DNA of 49,047 nucleotides, from contig NW_014577106.1 of the NCBI RefSeq assembly GCF_000485595.1, positions 71,954 to 121,000 of the forward strand, written 5' to 3'. Origin of the DNA: Priapulus caudatus (Eukaryota; Priapulida; Priapulimorpha; Priapulimorphida; Priapulidae). Numbering within the stretch: the stretch's first letter is position 1; every line of letters begins with the position of its first letter. The translations under genes and the position numbers were made by a program. Positions 36,671 to 49,047 of the stretch are shown in pieces. Below the pieces are notes generated by a model that was not told where the DNA came from, ran no database searches, and saw only the letters and a program-made list of their open reading frames with translations.

Positions 36671-39345
36671 CTGCAGAAAATCAAATCACTGATATGAAAT
36701 TCTTACTACCATTCCATGCATTCAAGTTGTAACGTGATAAAGACAATAAAAGGCTTGACTACGCCCACGATGACATCGTTTACATTGAGTAATTATGAGT
36801 TTAGTGTTTAGTTTAATTACTAGCTTTGATTATCATGCTTTGTTTCCTGAACGTTCGCGTATTTTAAAACAGCATAAATGCACGCAACATCCAATCCGAT
36901 CCTAGAGCCCTATTTACAAATCGATGTTGTTGCTTCGTAGTCTTTTAAAGGGAGAGCAATAAAATTAGTAATTATGTTTTTTTAAGTAATGGACGCATAA
37001 ACAAAAATGTTGCTATTTCTAAAATAGGCATGAAGGGGAAAACAAAGACCACGGACTACATGATCAGTTGATGAACTAACAAATTTGAGACAGTTCGCGA
37101 GAACAAGTCACACCAGGCCAACGACAGATTTTGTTATTGGTTACCCATTAAGTAATTAGTTATTACATAGTTATACAGTGCGAAGGTAACCAGCAAAAAA
37201 TAATAAGCCTGGTTCGTGATGTATCGTGTGTATGTATTGAATGATTTAAGAATTAAATCCTGCATTGTTCTTCAGGTAATGATCCCTAACCTCGTCTTCG
37301 GACGAGAAACGAAAAATCGATAGTATGATTTTCAATAGCATCGCATAATTTTGTAGTTTCAAATGCTTGAATGCGTGAACCACAAGTTTTAGCAACAGCA
37401 ATAGCAAAAGCAACAGTAACAACAACAGAAGCAAAAGCAAAAGCAGCAACAACAACAGCAGCAGTAGCCGCAGATACAACAACAGCAGCAGCAGCAGCAG
37501 CAACCAACACAACCAAACAGCTCGAGCTAATACACGCAGCTAAAGCTTGTCATACAAGGCTGTACGGGCGCTAGGATATTCATGAGCTTTCATTCCCCTC
37601 ATATATTATAGAACATTTCTCGATTGTATATTTGAGTTGTAAATGAGTAAAATTGCTCAGCATATAATAGTAACGCTATAGAATATAAGAATCAGTGTAG
37701 TTCGCATCGCGATAACGCGTTTCACCACACAGAAGGCCGCAGAGACAGTCGCATGAAACTAAACGACAAACCCTTTCACAATGTGTGCCTACTAGAAAAT
37801 CCCAAATCAAAACCGCGAGTTTCTCTGTTACACGCATCAAGTGTCTAATTAGAGAAGACTAGAACGGGCCTCGACGAAAATAGTGACAGCGGCAAAATCG
37901 GGAGAGGGAGCCTGGTATGAAATAACGCAGTCTCGGCACATGACTATTCTTTTGGAGTCGAGACAAAAATCACGAGGTTGTCTCGACAATACACGTTCGC
38001 CGTGTAAACGTTAAAAAACAGTCTACGGCGTAACGAAATATACGACTTATTTAAGGGGTTTTACGGCCTGATAGGAACGAGATCACCACATGGAGTCCGC
38101 GTACACTCGGTTTACGACATCGATCTTATCGTTGGATATGAAAACAGATGACAAAACAAAAAACATATACATTTCATGCCTTACAACAGAAAATTATAAT
38201 TTCCGAAGTGAATATAAAGATTGATTTTATACACTCAGTACTGATGCTCGTCAATGCCACCAGACTCCCCAGATGTCAGCTGCGTGTTTTTCCGCCTCGT
38301 ATGTTTCTATAGAAGTCATTGGGTGTTCTAGTGTTGAATATGGTTCGCTAGATAACAGAAAATGCCTAGTGCAGATTTCACAGTCTCAGGGTACCTAACA
38401 TACAGCACTTGTGAATTTCTAGCTTGTGAAGAATTTACAATTTGTTTTGATGAAGGAAGCCCACATTTGAAAAAATAAAAAAAGACATGAAGCCTACCTT
38501 TTTTCTAAATGATGACATTGGTGATCAGGACTAGTAGAAGTTAATGTATAGGGTGGGACTTAGAATTTGCCGGGCATGTAACATCTATTATTTATTACTT
38601 ATTGAAGCTTATCATATTACGTTAGGCCACTCTAGAAATCGTTAACGTAAAAAACTGATATTAAGATATCAGCGAGGTAACGTTTATATCAAGGATATCA
38701 AACGTCAACATCGGATATTAAGGATAGCCAGCCAACAGGTCGATGGTCGTTTTAGGAAAAAAGAATTCTTATCGAATCCTTATTCATCGGTCTTAATTTG
38801 ATTATTTATTTTTTTTCCTTTTCTTTTTTCATACATAACGTTTCGATTATCCTTCCGTTATGCCGGTTACGAGACTATGACAATATAGGTACGGCGGGTT
38901 ATGACTCTTGCCGCGTCATGGCATATTGCCGCTAGGGCTTACATGCGCTTTCTCTGACTGACTACTGAACTGTGGACCATTATGGGACACATTCTCCCAC
39001 CACACAGAACCTTACTTTCAGAGGGGCTACCAATGGTCGCTGGTGTGTTGTGTTGTGTGGCTGTGTGTGTGTGGGTGTGGTGACTTCTCGCTGTGTGTGT
39101 GTGTGCTGTGCTGTGTGTGGTGTGTTGTGTGTGCATGTCGGTGAGTGACTGCGTGTGTCGTGTGTGTGTGCTGTCGTGTGTGTTGTATGTGATCGCATGT
39201 GTGTGTGTGTGGTGTGTATATGTATGTGTGTGTTTGTGTGGTAGCTGTGTGACCTGTGACGTGATATAGATAGATGGCCTGGCTGGTGTGGTGCTCGTGT
39301 GTGTTGTGGTGGTGTGTTGGCGCGGGACTGGCTGTGTGTTGTGTG

Positions 39346-39378
<33 letters not shown>

Positions 39379-39749
39379 TGCGAGTGTTGTGTGGGCCTGT
39401 GGTGTGTGTGCTGTGAGTGTGTGTGTGTGGTTTAGTGCACACTTTATGAACATGCTAATACATCGGTTGTGCATTTGTCGCCTGTACATCGCAAAAAAAC
39501 GAGATTTGCTTTTCAAAGTGTGCTCGTCATAACTATTAATAAACACCCATTTTTCAGAGACATTTCATTAAATTTATTTTTTTTTTATTTTATCAATTTT
39601 TATGTAGATAATACAAGTTGCTCCTTAATCTGCTCACGTTTTCCTGTATCTTCTGTGAAAATTTCACCATCTTCTTATATAATCCGGTGCTGTCTAAATC
39701 CATATTAACTCTGGCCATCATTCTTGGCACTACATAATGCACTGTAGTT

Positions 39750-39790
39750 ACTTATACAGATAGCAACAACAGATCGCTGTTTGAACGTTC
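39750..39790 (-). pseudogene. Receptor exon 1, damaged copy (copy 2)
   Basis: This corresponds to 32156-32190 but carries extra bases after the ATG codon region and near the donor, so the signal-peptide frame is lost. Likely the same cause as the other copy-2 indels. Confidence 0.55.
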
Positions 39791-41899
39791 TTCGCATGTG
39801 TTTGCAGCTTCTTCGCTCCGCGATGAACAACAATTCACACGCCTCTTAGACGCCGCTTTCACCTTCGTTCGCGCTTTGCGACTCGTAGCGGACTTTTCGT
39901 CGCTCGTGGTCTAGCGTACGAAGATGCCCCTATAGCGCGGCTTCCAGTTTCACGTGAGCGTGCTTCATTTGGCGAAATGATTTCGTATACAATGAATCCC
40001 AGTGCGCGCAGGCCTCGCTCGCGTGGAGGTCGCGGCTCCCGCGCTAGCTCGGGCGAAGAGACCCGGGCAAATTATTGCCACCGATGATTTTTCAGAGAGT
40101 TTTACCGAGTGCCGGGATTTTTTTTTTTCCGCGACCCGCTGTAGGCCTGAGCTACTTCAGCGGGCAGTGCATTACCGAGCTCGACGCGCTGAGGAGTCGA
40201 CACGAGACGCTCGTGTGCTCTTTCATCAGCGTCTTCAAGCTATCGTCACCGATTGTGCGCTGCACTAACGCTTAGCAGCTTTCGCTGCGCACATCCTGAG
40301 ATTTCACAGCAGAGATTACTTCCAACTTCAAATATCTCGTCATTTTTTTCCAAAATGGCAGTATCGCACCGGCGACAAGGTTCAACATGAAATCATACCG
40401 AACATCAAATGCCTTGATCGAAAATCACCTACTTGAAAACAGCAAAATACATGTATACAGTGTGCCGATGGATCCGCGAATTGTAGCTATACGCGATAGC
40501 AATTTTCTCCGCTGCGTACCAAAAGATTCATGCACAAATTAATATGCGAGGGTATAGCGTAGCATAGCGAGAAGAGTCACATAATTATATCAATACAGAT
40601 TTAAGATCTTTAACAGCTATAAGCGTGCAACGCTATACCAGAAACCAACTCCAATGCTTTAATAGAAGATGACCTAGTATAACGACTTATCCCCATTAAT
40701 ATACACTAATAACATGTTATATAACAGGATTCCACTATCAACTCTTGTGACAAGAATATATGTTCTCTAAATATTACTAAATAACAATCAAATGTATAAT
40801 AAATATCACTAGTATTTACTGTATATATATCGTACTAATAATCATGATTAAATGCTCAATCAAATAAACATAGATATAATCAATATAGTGTACAACACAA
40901 GTCTAGTATAATACTAGTAGTACGGCAATAGGTATGCTAGGGCCTATTAAGCAGTAGCAACTATAGCGGCGTGCAATATCAACAAATACTCGATCCTTCA
41001 TATGACAGATAACGCGTTTGGAAGGTAGAAGTTCAAGTTCGTAGTTCAACATGCATTCTGTCCCCACCACACGCCAGTGTCTACGATTATGGGGCGGAAG
41101 AATCGCGAATGAACCCACAGCGCAAGTTGTGCTACAGCCAGCCTGACTTTAGCATGGAGAGTCAATTTTGTCAATTACAAGAGCGATATACTGCGGGCAC
41201 TCGGCAAAAGCCATTTACAGACAGACGTTCTCGACTCTGAATGGAAGGGTGTCTCGCTGAATGGAAGAGTTACATTGAATAATCGATAAGAAATTGATTA
41301 GCCCATGGCTAAGCCGCATACTTAGTGCGCTCAGGGCAACTTAATTACCAGAAATATATGTAAGCAATGTTGGCGGCGAGTGGGCTGCAGTGAGAGTACT
41401 AATTATTTAGGATAGCCGGCCTCATGCGTCACAACGCGACACGTAAGATGGACAAAGACGTGCAATGTGAGACCAAACCTCCTGTTCTTTAAATATTGAT
41501 CACTTGCACGCGAGAACGGTTAAGCGAGTGCAACGTCTCTATTATGTAGGCAGACAGGCGTCCTACTCGTGCCCGCAAATGCAGTAATTAACAACGAACA
41601 CCGAGCGGCCGGGACGTGCGGTGAATTTCAATGAAGTAGTTCGTTTAAACGTTTGTGTACTCATTTTGTATATTCAACCTTTTGATGCCCTTCATTAGTT
41701 TAGCTACTCGTTCTTCCTCTTTCCGCGGACGCGGCCGCGTCAATTCATCTACCTGATTATATTTCCTCATTAAGTGCATATTGAACAAACTTTAATTTAG
41801 TCCGCCATACGTCTCCTGTATGAAAGCAAGACTACTCCGGCGCCAAAGGCCACGCGCACATCCGACGTTTCAGATACTTCCAGCTAGCAAATTGCTAGC

Positions 41900-43130
41900 T
41901 ACAACACAGCTACTGACGAATACCACAAACACTAGTACGCGACGACATGGCTTACATAGGTCAACACCGACGCACACGTACAGTACGACTAATACCACAC
42001 ACTAGTACGCGACGACGATTGGCTACATTGGTCACACCGACCACGACGCAGTCGACAAACCCTCACCAACACTACGTACCGGCGACGATTTATTGGTACA
42101 TTGGCTCACCACGCCCAAACGACAGTACGACAATACGCACAACACTCGTACGCAAAGCGACAATGGGTTACATGGCCACCACGACCCACCACGATCCACC
42201 ACGACTCAGTAACCGGACAATACGATCATACCACACACTAGTACGCGAACGACGATTGCTTACATGGCCCACGCGACTACGGGGTCCTGTTACGAGAACC
42301 TGTATATAGGGACCCTACACCAACGACACACGACAAGGCTACGACAATCGCACAATACCCACAAACATCTAAGATACGCGACGACATGGCTACATGGCCA
42401 TCACAGACCACAACGACAGTACGACAATACCACAATACCATCGAACACTAGTACTGCCGACGACATCAGGCCACACGACCCACACGACAGTATCGACATA
42501 CCACAACACTCGTACGCGACGACTATGGCTACATGGTCCCAGCACGACCACACGACAGTTACGACCCAATACGACCCAACTACCACACACTAGGTACGCC
42601 GAACGAACATGGCCACATGCCACCACGACCACACGACAGTACGGGACACATTACCACAACATTAGTACGCGCCGACGACCATGGCCTACATGGCCGCCAC
42701 ACGGGACAACACGACGAGTACGACAACAATTACGACAATACGACAACACTTAGTTACGCGACGGACATGGCCATGCATGGGCCACACGCCCAAACCGACC
42801 AGTAAAAACAATACCACAACACTGCGTACCTGCAACGCGACATTGGCTACATGGCCACACGACCACCACGACCGAGTCATTACGACAATACGACAATACC
42901 ACAACACTTAGTACGCGAGCATGCTACCTATGGCCACACGACTTAGGTGCCCTGTTATACAGAACCTGTATATAGGGACCGCTACCACACGGAGCCACAC
43001 GACAGTCGACAATACCACAACACTAGTACGCAAACGACATGGCTACCATGGCCACACGACACACGACAGTACGACAGCACGACGATACCGGGCTACCAGC
43101 GTACATGGTACACGACACAAGCATGACAAT
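41900..43130. repeat. 64-bp minisatellite array (copy 2, indel-rich)
   Basis: The same unit as at 34101-35440, but almost every unit has extra or missing bases. There are no Ns here. Confidence 0.88.
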
Positions 43131-44140
43131 ATGAGGTTCGCACTACAATTACCGACAGCACGGCTTCACGGCCTTGCGTACACGGATTACAAACATTTCT
43201 CCAATCGGCACATCACATTGCGTCTAGCTCCCAGACCACTCAACTAACAGCCTTTAAACGGCTTTGTCTAAATGCTGCTGTATCGTCATTAGATCTAATT
43301 TTACGGCTGCACGCACGCGTCCCCTCCATGCCGGCTCGACCAGTATATTGCCTCTCCCGGTTATTCTTATCAGACATCGCTTGAGTTCAACGGGCAGTGG
43401 CCTGATCTGCTCCGATTCACCCAGGTCAAAACACGTGACATCCATCGTTCAGATAAGGTTCCGCTCTCCACGAAAGTTCTGTCGTTTTATTAAAGAATTT
43501 TAAGTCCTTAATATTTAGTTAAACTTTCCGCCTGATTGATGTGGCTGGACTTAGGCTTTGTCCTATGTTTGTCCAGCATCTCGACGTGCAGTGCGCGTAT
43601 ATTAGTTTTGTCTTGTCGCAGTGTTTGTATTTTGGGCAGGTTTTTAATGGAGGACTTATAATTTTACTTTGATTAGCCGGCCAAATTCTATACTCCAGAA
43701 TGTTAATTCCTTGTGCAGGCGATATATCGCGTGCGCACAATAAAGTCGCCTTGAGATGAGTAGCATAAGGAGTAAGATTCTTCTCTAGACACGCCGTCTA
43801 TTGTTCAATAAATGCTATACTTATATTAATCATTATTGTATATCGCCTCCGTACAATTGTATTTAAATCCGGGCTCGCGCTTGTCTGTCTGTCTGATCTG
43901 TCTCTTTGTCCTGTTTGTTACCTGTCTGTTTGTCTATCTGTGCTATCTGACTGTTTCGGTCCTTCTGTTGCACTGTCATGAGCTTTAGAAAGAAGACAGC
44001 GGACGAAAACACGCGGATGACTGATAATTACTAAATATGATCCCGCCCCCGTGATGGTTCAAGAGAACTTGATCGATGATTCGTCCGAATAATAATAATT
44101 ACTAATAATAATTATTATTATTATTATTATTATTAACATT

Positions 44141-45766
44141 ATCATTATTAATATTATAATAATGACGGTGATGCCGACAAACCGGGATATTATTAATAGT
44201 TATGACGATGACGGTGATTGTACTAGCACAAGCTGCCTCTAATTGATATACACGCAAAGTGTTTCATGCAGACGAACGGCAAAATCTGCATAACACACAA
44301 TGCCCGCCTCTCTTCCCAATATAAACATGGTTTTAACCCACGAAAGTTTCGAGCACAATATCGAATCGTATTCATGAATAGTTCTCGGCAGCATAAGGAT
44401 CCATGATAGAGGCGTTAACATAATAACCTCTATTTGACTTCGTCCTTCGTGAACTTGCTGCCACGTGTCTTCAACCACTTCAAGTTTTCTGTCTACGCTG
44501 CATTTCCACGCTACAATATACGCTAGCTGCAAAATGCGTATGCAAACACGCGCGAGCTTTCAAAGACAGACGTCGCTTGCGATTCATTTGCATAGGCTTA
44601 CATCTCCTTTAGGATGCTCCCCTGCATGCCCAGTGACTCGCATATTTCGCATATAGTAATTAGTTCACGTTTAATGACGATGCGGACATTGTGGAAGGGT
44701 ACGTGACTATTGATTTAACGCCTCGCCGAAATTCAAGCGTGATATTTCTTCGCGCAAATTAAAATAAGCACGGGGGAACGTCTAGGAATAATAATTTTGT
44801 GACGGTTTGTGAAAGGTGTATAAGTTGTTATGTGGTGCTTGCTCAGGACACCACGTGTAGAAATACACACGTATGTACATTATTACGTAGTGTATAATTA
44901 CACCATACATCGCCGTGATTGTGCCATTTTGTTTCTCGTAGCAATCGTCTGTTAATAAAACCCGTAATTTAAAGTTATTGGCATTGGTAGATGCTATCGC
45001 GTTCAGCGTAGTGTTGGCAATACGTCAGGATAGAGTCGGGCGGTGACAACAAGGATCCATCTTCCACACCCGTCCCACATGTCCGCGACCTCGTTGCGAC
45101 ATTTGACAAATTCGATAAGTCGTCGGCTCGTGACACGAATGCAAGATGGCGAAAAGTCTTACAAGACGCCGACACGCGGGCCGACACGACAGTGACACGA
45201 GAAAGAAGACCCTTTGCTGTTTGAACGTTTAGTTGCACTCGCAATTCGGAGATAAACATGAGCGACACAGTTCAATCTCGAAATAGAAAACGCAAAGAAG
45301 AAAACTTTCGAAATTCGTTAATGACAACGGGATTTGCTCGGGGGCATTTGATTTCGTTAAATGAACTATGGGCGCACATACGTCCATTCCGAGAAATGCC
45401 CAAAAGTCGTTGAGGGAATACTCAAATACGATGGGTTGTTACCAAAACGCAATGCAATACGTAAAGAAAGACGGTCGAAAGCTTTGGACTTTTCAGCACT
45501 TGCACATAAAAGACGCGTATGTATGTATTTGAGCGCGCGCGCGTATGTGTGTGTGTGTTGTGTGTGTGTGTGTGCGTGTGTTCGTGCGTGATCGTGCTGC
45601 GTGCGTGCGTGCCGTGCGTCGCGTGCTGTGCGTTGGTTGCGTGCGTCGCGTGCGTGTGTGTTGTGTGTTGTGGTTGTGTGTGTGTGTGTGTGTGCGTGCG
45701 GTGCGTGCGTGCTCCGTGCGTGGCCCGTTGCTGTGTTGTGTGTGTGTGTGTGTGTGTGGTGCGCTG

Positions 45767-45821
<55 letters not shown>

Positions 45822-47576
45822 CGTGTGTGTGTTTAGTGTGTCTGTGCACGTGCGTTTGTTCATGTGTATTCGTGGGTCATGTCTGTGTGTCGTATTATTT
45901 TTAAGTTGAATACATCTGTTGGTCTTTTTTGTAGACACTAACGTTGATTTCTCCCAGCTAAGATGCGTAGCATTTCACCTCATTGATCCGCATCAATAAT
46001 TTTCCACTCTAAACTCAACTTGCCAGACGCAATTGTATTTTGACAACTTTTAGAAAAACAACTGGTTAAGCGTTCCTAACATATGTGTGATTCTTGCGAT
46101 CACACAAGTATGAAAAAACAACACGGAAAATACTAGTTCTATTATCAAGATTGCATTTTATATCTGGTGACTGTATTTTATATAAAAAAACGTCGGAATG
46201 TGATTATAAATAGAGCGACACGATACCGATATCGGTTCATATGCATGGTTATTGATAGAAGAATGATAGAATAATGGGCAATATTATTGATAGTAGATTA
46301 AAGAGTATCTAGCCTCACATATCCTCTCTCCTCTGCCCTTAGCTATAAGGAATTATCTCTTATTAAGAATAAATGAATTGCAGGTAAATGAAAGCGCTCA
46401 GCTATTAGGTTCAAACATCACAATAAAAAACTCTATCGCCGACATTATAATATTACGGTAATGATTATTACTTTTCCGCCGTGCGGTAGTATAGACAATG
46501 CAACAATCATTTTTGAAGTGACCGAGTGCCACTTTATTTGCCAGACATGAATAGCAAATAAGAGAGCAGTATGCGGTGATTCGTTTGACACAAACTGTAA
46601 CGTACATTTAGCAGAAAATATTTCTATAACGTTTGTGATACGAAAGCAACATAACCGTCCTAGATAAAATGCAAATATATAGCGTATGTGCGCATCGTGT
46701 CCCATAGAAGTCCTAGAAAAAACGCAAAATTACAGCATAAAATACAACATCGTTGACAATAAATGATAAACGGTAATACTCTCGATAGCTTGATAAACTG
46801 CTATTTTTTGGATAATACAAATAATCTATTTGCAAGTACCAATTATTGGGTAACTACACACTTTAAAGTTAATTAATCTCGGTAGGAATTGTTTAGATAA
46901 ACCCACTGTAAGCATGTCTGTGCTGGAAAAAATACATATAAAAGCATTGTATTGCTATTTTTCAAAAAAAAAACCGTGGAAATCTTGAGCAAGTAGTACA
47001 ACGGCAATACATTTGAAGACGACTTCGCTATGTATTATCGAGCTATAATATATCGTTACATTGGTGCAATTCAAAATAACTAAAATGTAAATTGTGCTAG
47101 TAATCTTTAGCACTTGTGCAGACCCAATGTTATCGTTTGTGCAATTATTCAACAGCTTCACTTCATGTAATATGTATTTATGCGCTAGAACTTCAATTAA
47201 TTATGTTGTCAAGAGCTCCTCCTCGTTGCACATGTCTGAGTTATTGAGAACACATCGTGATTGTCATTATTGATTTTTTAATACTACACTTATGCTCACA
47301 GGTATTACATTTAAACGATGTTATTCTATTTTTATTTGTGCTCTCAAATCGCGTGAATATTCATAATCAATAAATGAATCCTGAATTAACTTTATACCGA
47401 TTTACTCGAAGTTCATAGACGATAGAAATCATAGAGTCATAAGCGGCGGTATCCTTGTGACAGAATGGAAATGTTTGGGACTTGGGAAAGTCATCGCGCG
47501 TATCGATAAATTGCGTCGACCGCTGCTATATAATTTAAAGTAAATGCAATCTTGTAAACGCACGAATTTTACTTAC
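44141..47576. other. Unique sequence, no confident gene
   Basis: A 97-codon minus-strand open frame at 44239-44532 is preceded by TTTTGCAG on that strand but resembles nothing I know and has no partner exon. A (GT)n/(GC) microsatellite spans 45535-45840. The rest is AT-rich without exon features. Confidence 0.4.
45535..45840. repeat. (GT)n with GC-rich interruptions
   Basis: GT dinucleotides are mixed with GCGTGC motifs in the left half. A purer (GT)n run follows at 45770-45820. All open frames here are low-complexity artefacts. Confidence 0.93.
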
Positions 47577-47627
47577 CGTGAAATCGTATTGGCTGATTCC
47601 ACTCATACACGCCGATTCATGGCGTTT
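47577..47627 (-). CDS. Candidate small internal exon, unassigned
   Basis: On the minus strand an acceptor (GTAACTACAG) and a consensus donor (GTAAGT) bracket exactly 17 codons, open in one frame only: KRHESACMSGISQYDFT. I do not recognise the protein. It could be part of a gene whose other exons lie beyond the window, or an alternative upstream exon of the receptor. No other exon of the same gene was found. Confidence 0.3.
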
Positions 47628-49047
47628 CTGTAGTTACAAATCGAATGACATATTCCTACCTAGCATTCAGATTCGCGTTGTGAAACCAACGGAAAAATAT
47701 TAATAAACGTGTTTTTTAATATAATTGCGCTGGGACGTGATCCAGTTTTCTATGCCCAATAAAAGACGACTTGCTACGAAAAACGTGTGAAGAATAAAAC
47801 TAGTTCGTGTGAAAAAAACGTACGGGCCTACAGAAAATGTAATGATTATTATGAAAATACGAAAGCAAATTTAGACCATTTAGATAATCGTAAGCACTAA
47901 TAAGAATGCAATTTTCAGCCCATGTGCGCATTGAATATCTGCATATGCAATAGTAGATGAGTGAACATGCGAACGCGGTGGGTGAAGCGTTAGATTAATT
48001 CTAGACCGATGTTAACACAGGAGGTGGAAACTTAGTTGGCGGTGTTAACACAGTGAGTGAATATACTTGTATGCCGGTGTTCTCTTCCATGTCGGAAAAT
48101 TCTTTTTTTCCGCTGGCGTATCGTTGCGTAATCTATTTATTCTCATCGTGTATATAAGTATAGTGCGACGGAACATAAGGAGCGCGCATCACAGTGCTAA
48201 TTATGTGCAATTACGACCACAAGAAAAACAATATATATAAACAGCGTTGTAACAAAATTAACAATAGAAAAATTTACACTCAAATTTACTCGGCATTTAT
48301 CATCCGAGATTTCATCGTTATACTTACTACAGCTCGCACTACTGTACTTTGCCGTACGTTGCTAAACCTATAAATTCATTATATTGGGCTCGTCGAACAT
48401 GAACAAACAATTTTTGATCTCATTCAGGACCATGATTGAAAAATACAATATACGTTCCTACAAGTCAGTCAGTTGGTTGGAAAATCCATTTCACATTTAC
48501 ACATTTGAAATACGTTTAGAAACAAACGTCACGAGATTTATCAAGTATTGTACGTCAAATCACCAGGCGCGCGTGTTGGCATATTGCACGTGAATAACCC
48601 AATTTAAGTAATATTCACGTGTTCGTTTAAATTCATTCAAGACCTCAGGGAGACGTCGAAGATTGACAGTCTGTTATCAATGGAAAACGGATTTCGTTTG
48701 CAAAGCCAATTGGCATGCTGCTAGAATTTAATAAATGTAAGCGTCATTATTTGTTTTTAATGTTTGATGCCGATTTAAACACGCGCCATCTACATGCAAA
48801 CACATTAGGAAATACATTCAACTTTTACTTATTCTTGCGGCGATCTTACGCTAGCGACAGGCACATGATGTTGTGAGCGAAGACACTCTTAATAATTATT
48901 GCTGCCCCACTTTGTTTGATTGCTTTAACTTTGATTGTTTGATTAATTTATATTCGACCTTTAGTTAGTTATCGATCTTAATTTTCGTGATAAAAATGTC
49001 CCGGTTCTTGCTTTGGTATTAATGAAGTGTATAAATTTAGATAAGAC
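47628..49047. other. Window end, no gene seen
   Basis: AT-rich sequence. A GTAAGT on the minus strand near 48322-48328 could be a donor, but the sequence upstream of it gives no convincing exon. Confidence 0.35.

Larger units (their letters stand above)
36347..44140. repeat. Tandem segmental duplication, copy 2 (about 7.8 kb)
   Basis: This repeats copy 1 from the CAGCATACTTGTATAC start to AAT/ATT triplets near 44090-44140. From about 37300 onward it differs from copy 1 mainly by one- and two-base insertions and is several hundred bases longer overall. That pattern is typical of uncorrected long reads, not of mutation. Confidence 0.88.

Noticed and set aside
44239-44532. 97-codon minus-strand open frame
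   Set aside because: An AG precedes it on the minus strand, but there is no recognisable homology, no donor and no signal-peptide fit to the receptor. Chance is likely.

Overview
The window is animal (metazoan) nuclear DNA. Both genes are split into many short exons with GT/AG introns. The intergenic and intronic DNA is AT-rich and full of microsatellites, minisatellites and small DNA-transposon relics. The two recognisable genes are a divergent SOX-like HMG-box factor and a GRD/GABA-A-type Cys-loop receptor subunit. Together with ZMYM1-like hAT debris they suggest an invertebrate bilaterian, perhaps marine. The phylum cannot be fixed from the sequence alone.

Layout. 1-630: remnant of a hAT transposon (ZMYM1-like transposase, minus strand) with a second element end inside it. 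1388-9188, plus strand: a 13-exon HMG-box gene. I could join its exons with consistent splice phases into a predicted protein of about 706 aa. It has two possible C-terminal exons, and its introns carry several MITE-like elements. 9189-10500: no gene seen. 10505-13790: a 24-bp minisatellite with a 10-N gap and an internal inverted block, followed by a 20-bp minisatellite to about 14045. 14046-15722: no confident gene. 15723-32190, minus strand: a Cys-loop ligand-gated ion channel gene. Its ten coding exons join in phase into 484 aa, with signal peptide, Cys-loop, M1-M3, an acidic cytoplasmic loop and M4.

The 5' part of the receptor gene lies in a duplicated block of about 7.2 kb: copy 1 at about 29159-36346 and copy 2 at about 36347-44140. 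Each copy carries the signal-peptide exon and the second exon. Exon 1 is intact only in copy 1 and exon 2 only in copy 2. Differences between the copies are mostly small indels, and the clean parts appear to be contiguous across the junction. This suggests a real or assembly-made tandem repeat whose outer flanks were filled with error-rich sequence. 44141-49047: no recognisable gene, apart from one small, well-formed candidate exon on the minus strand at 47577-47627.

The two main genes are convergent and have no evident functional link. The points most worth a second look are the divergent SOX-like HMG box, the unusual Ala-Asp-Arg selectivity-filter motif of the channel, the tandem duplication of the channel's first exons, and the reshuffled, partly inverted minisatellite.
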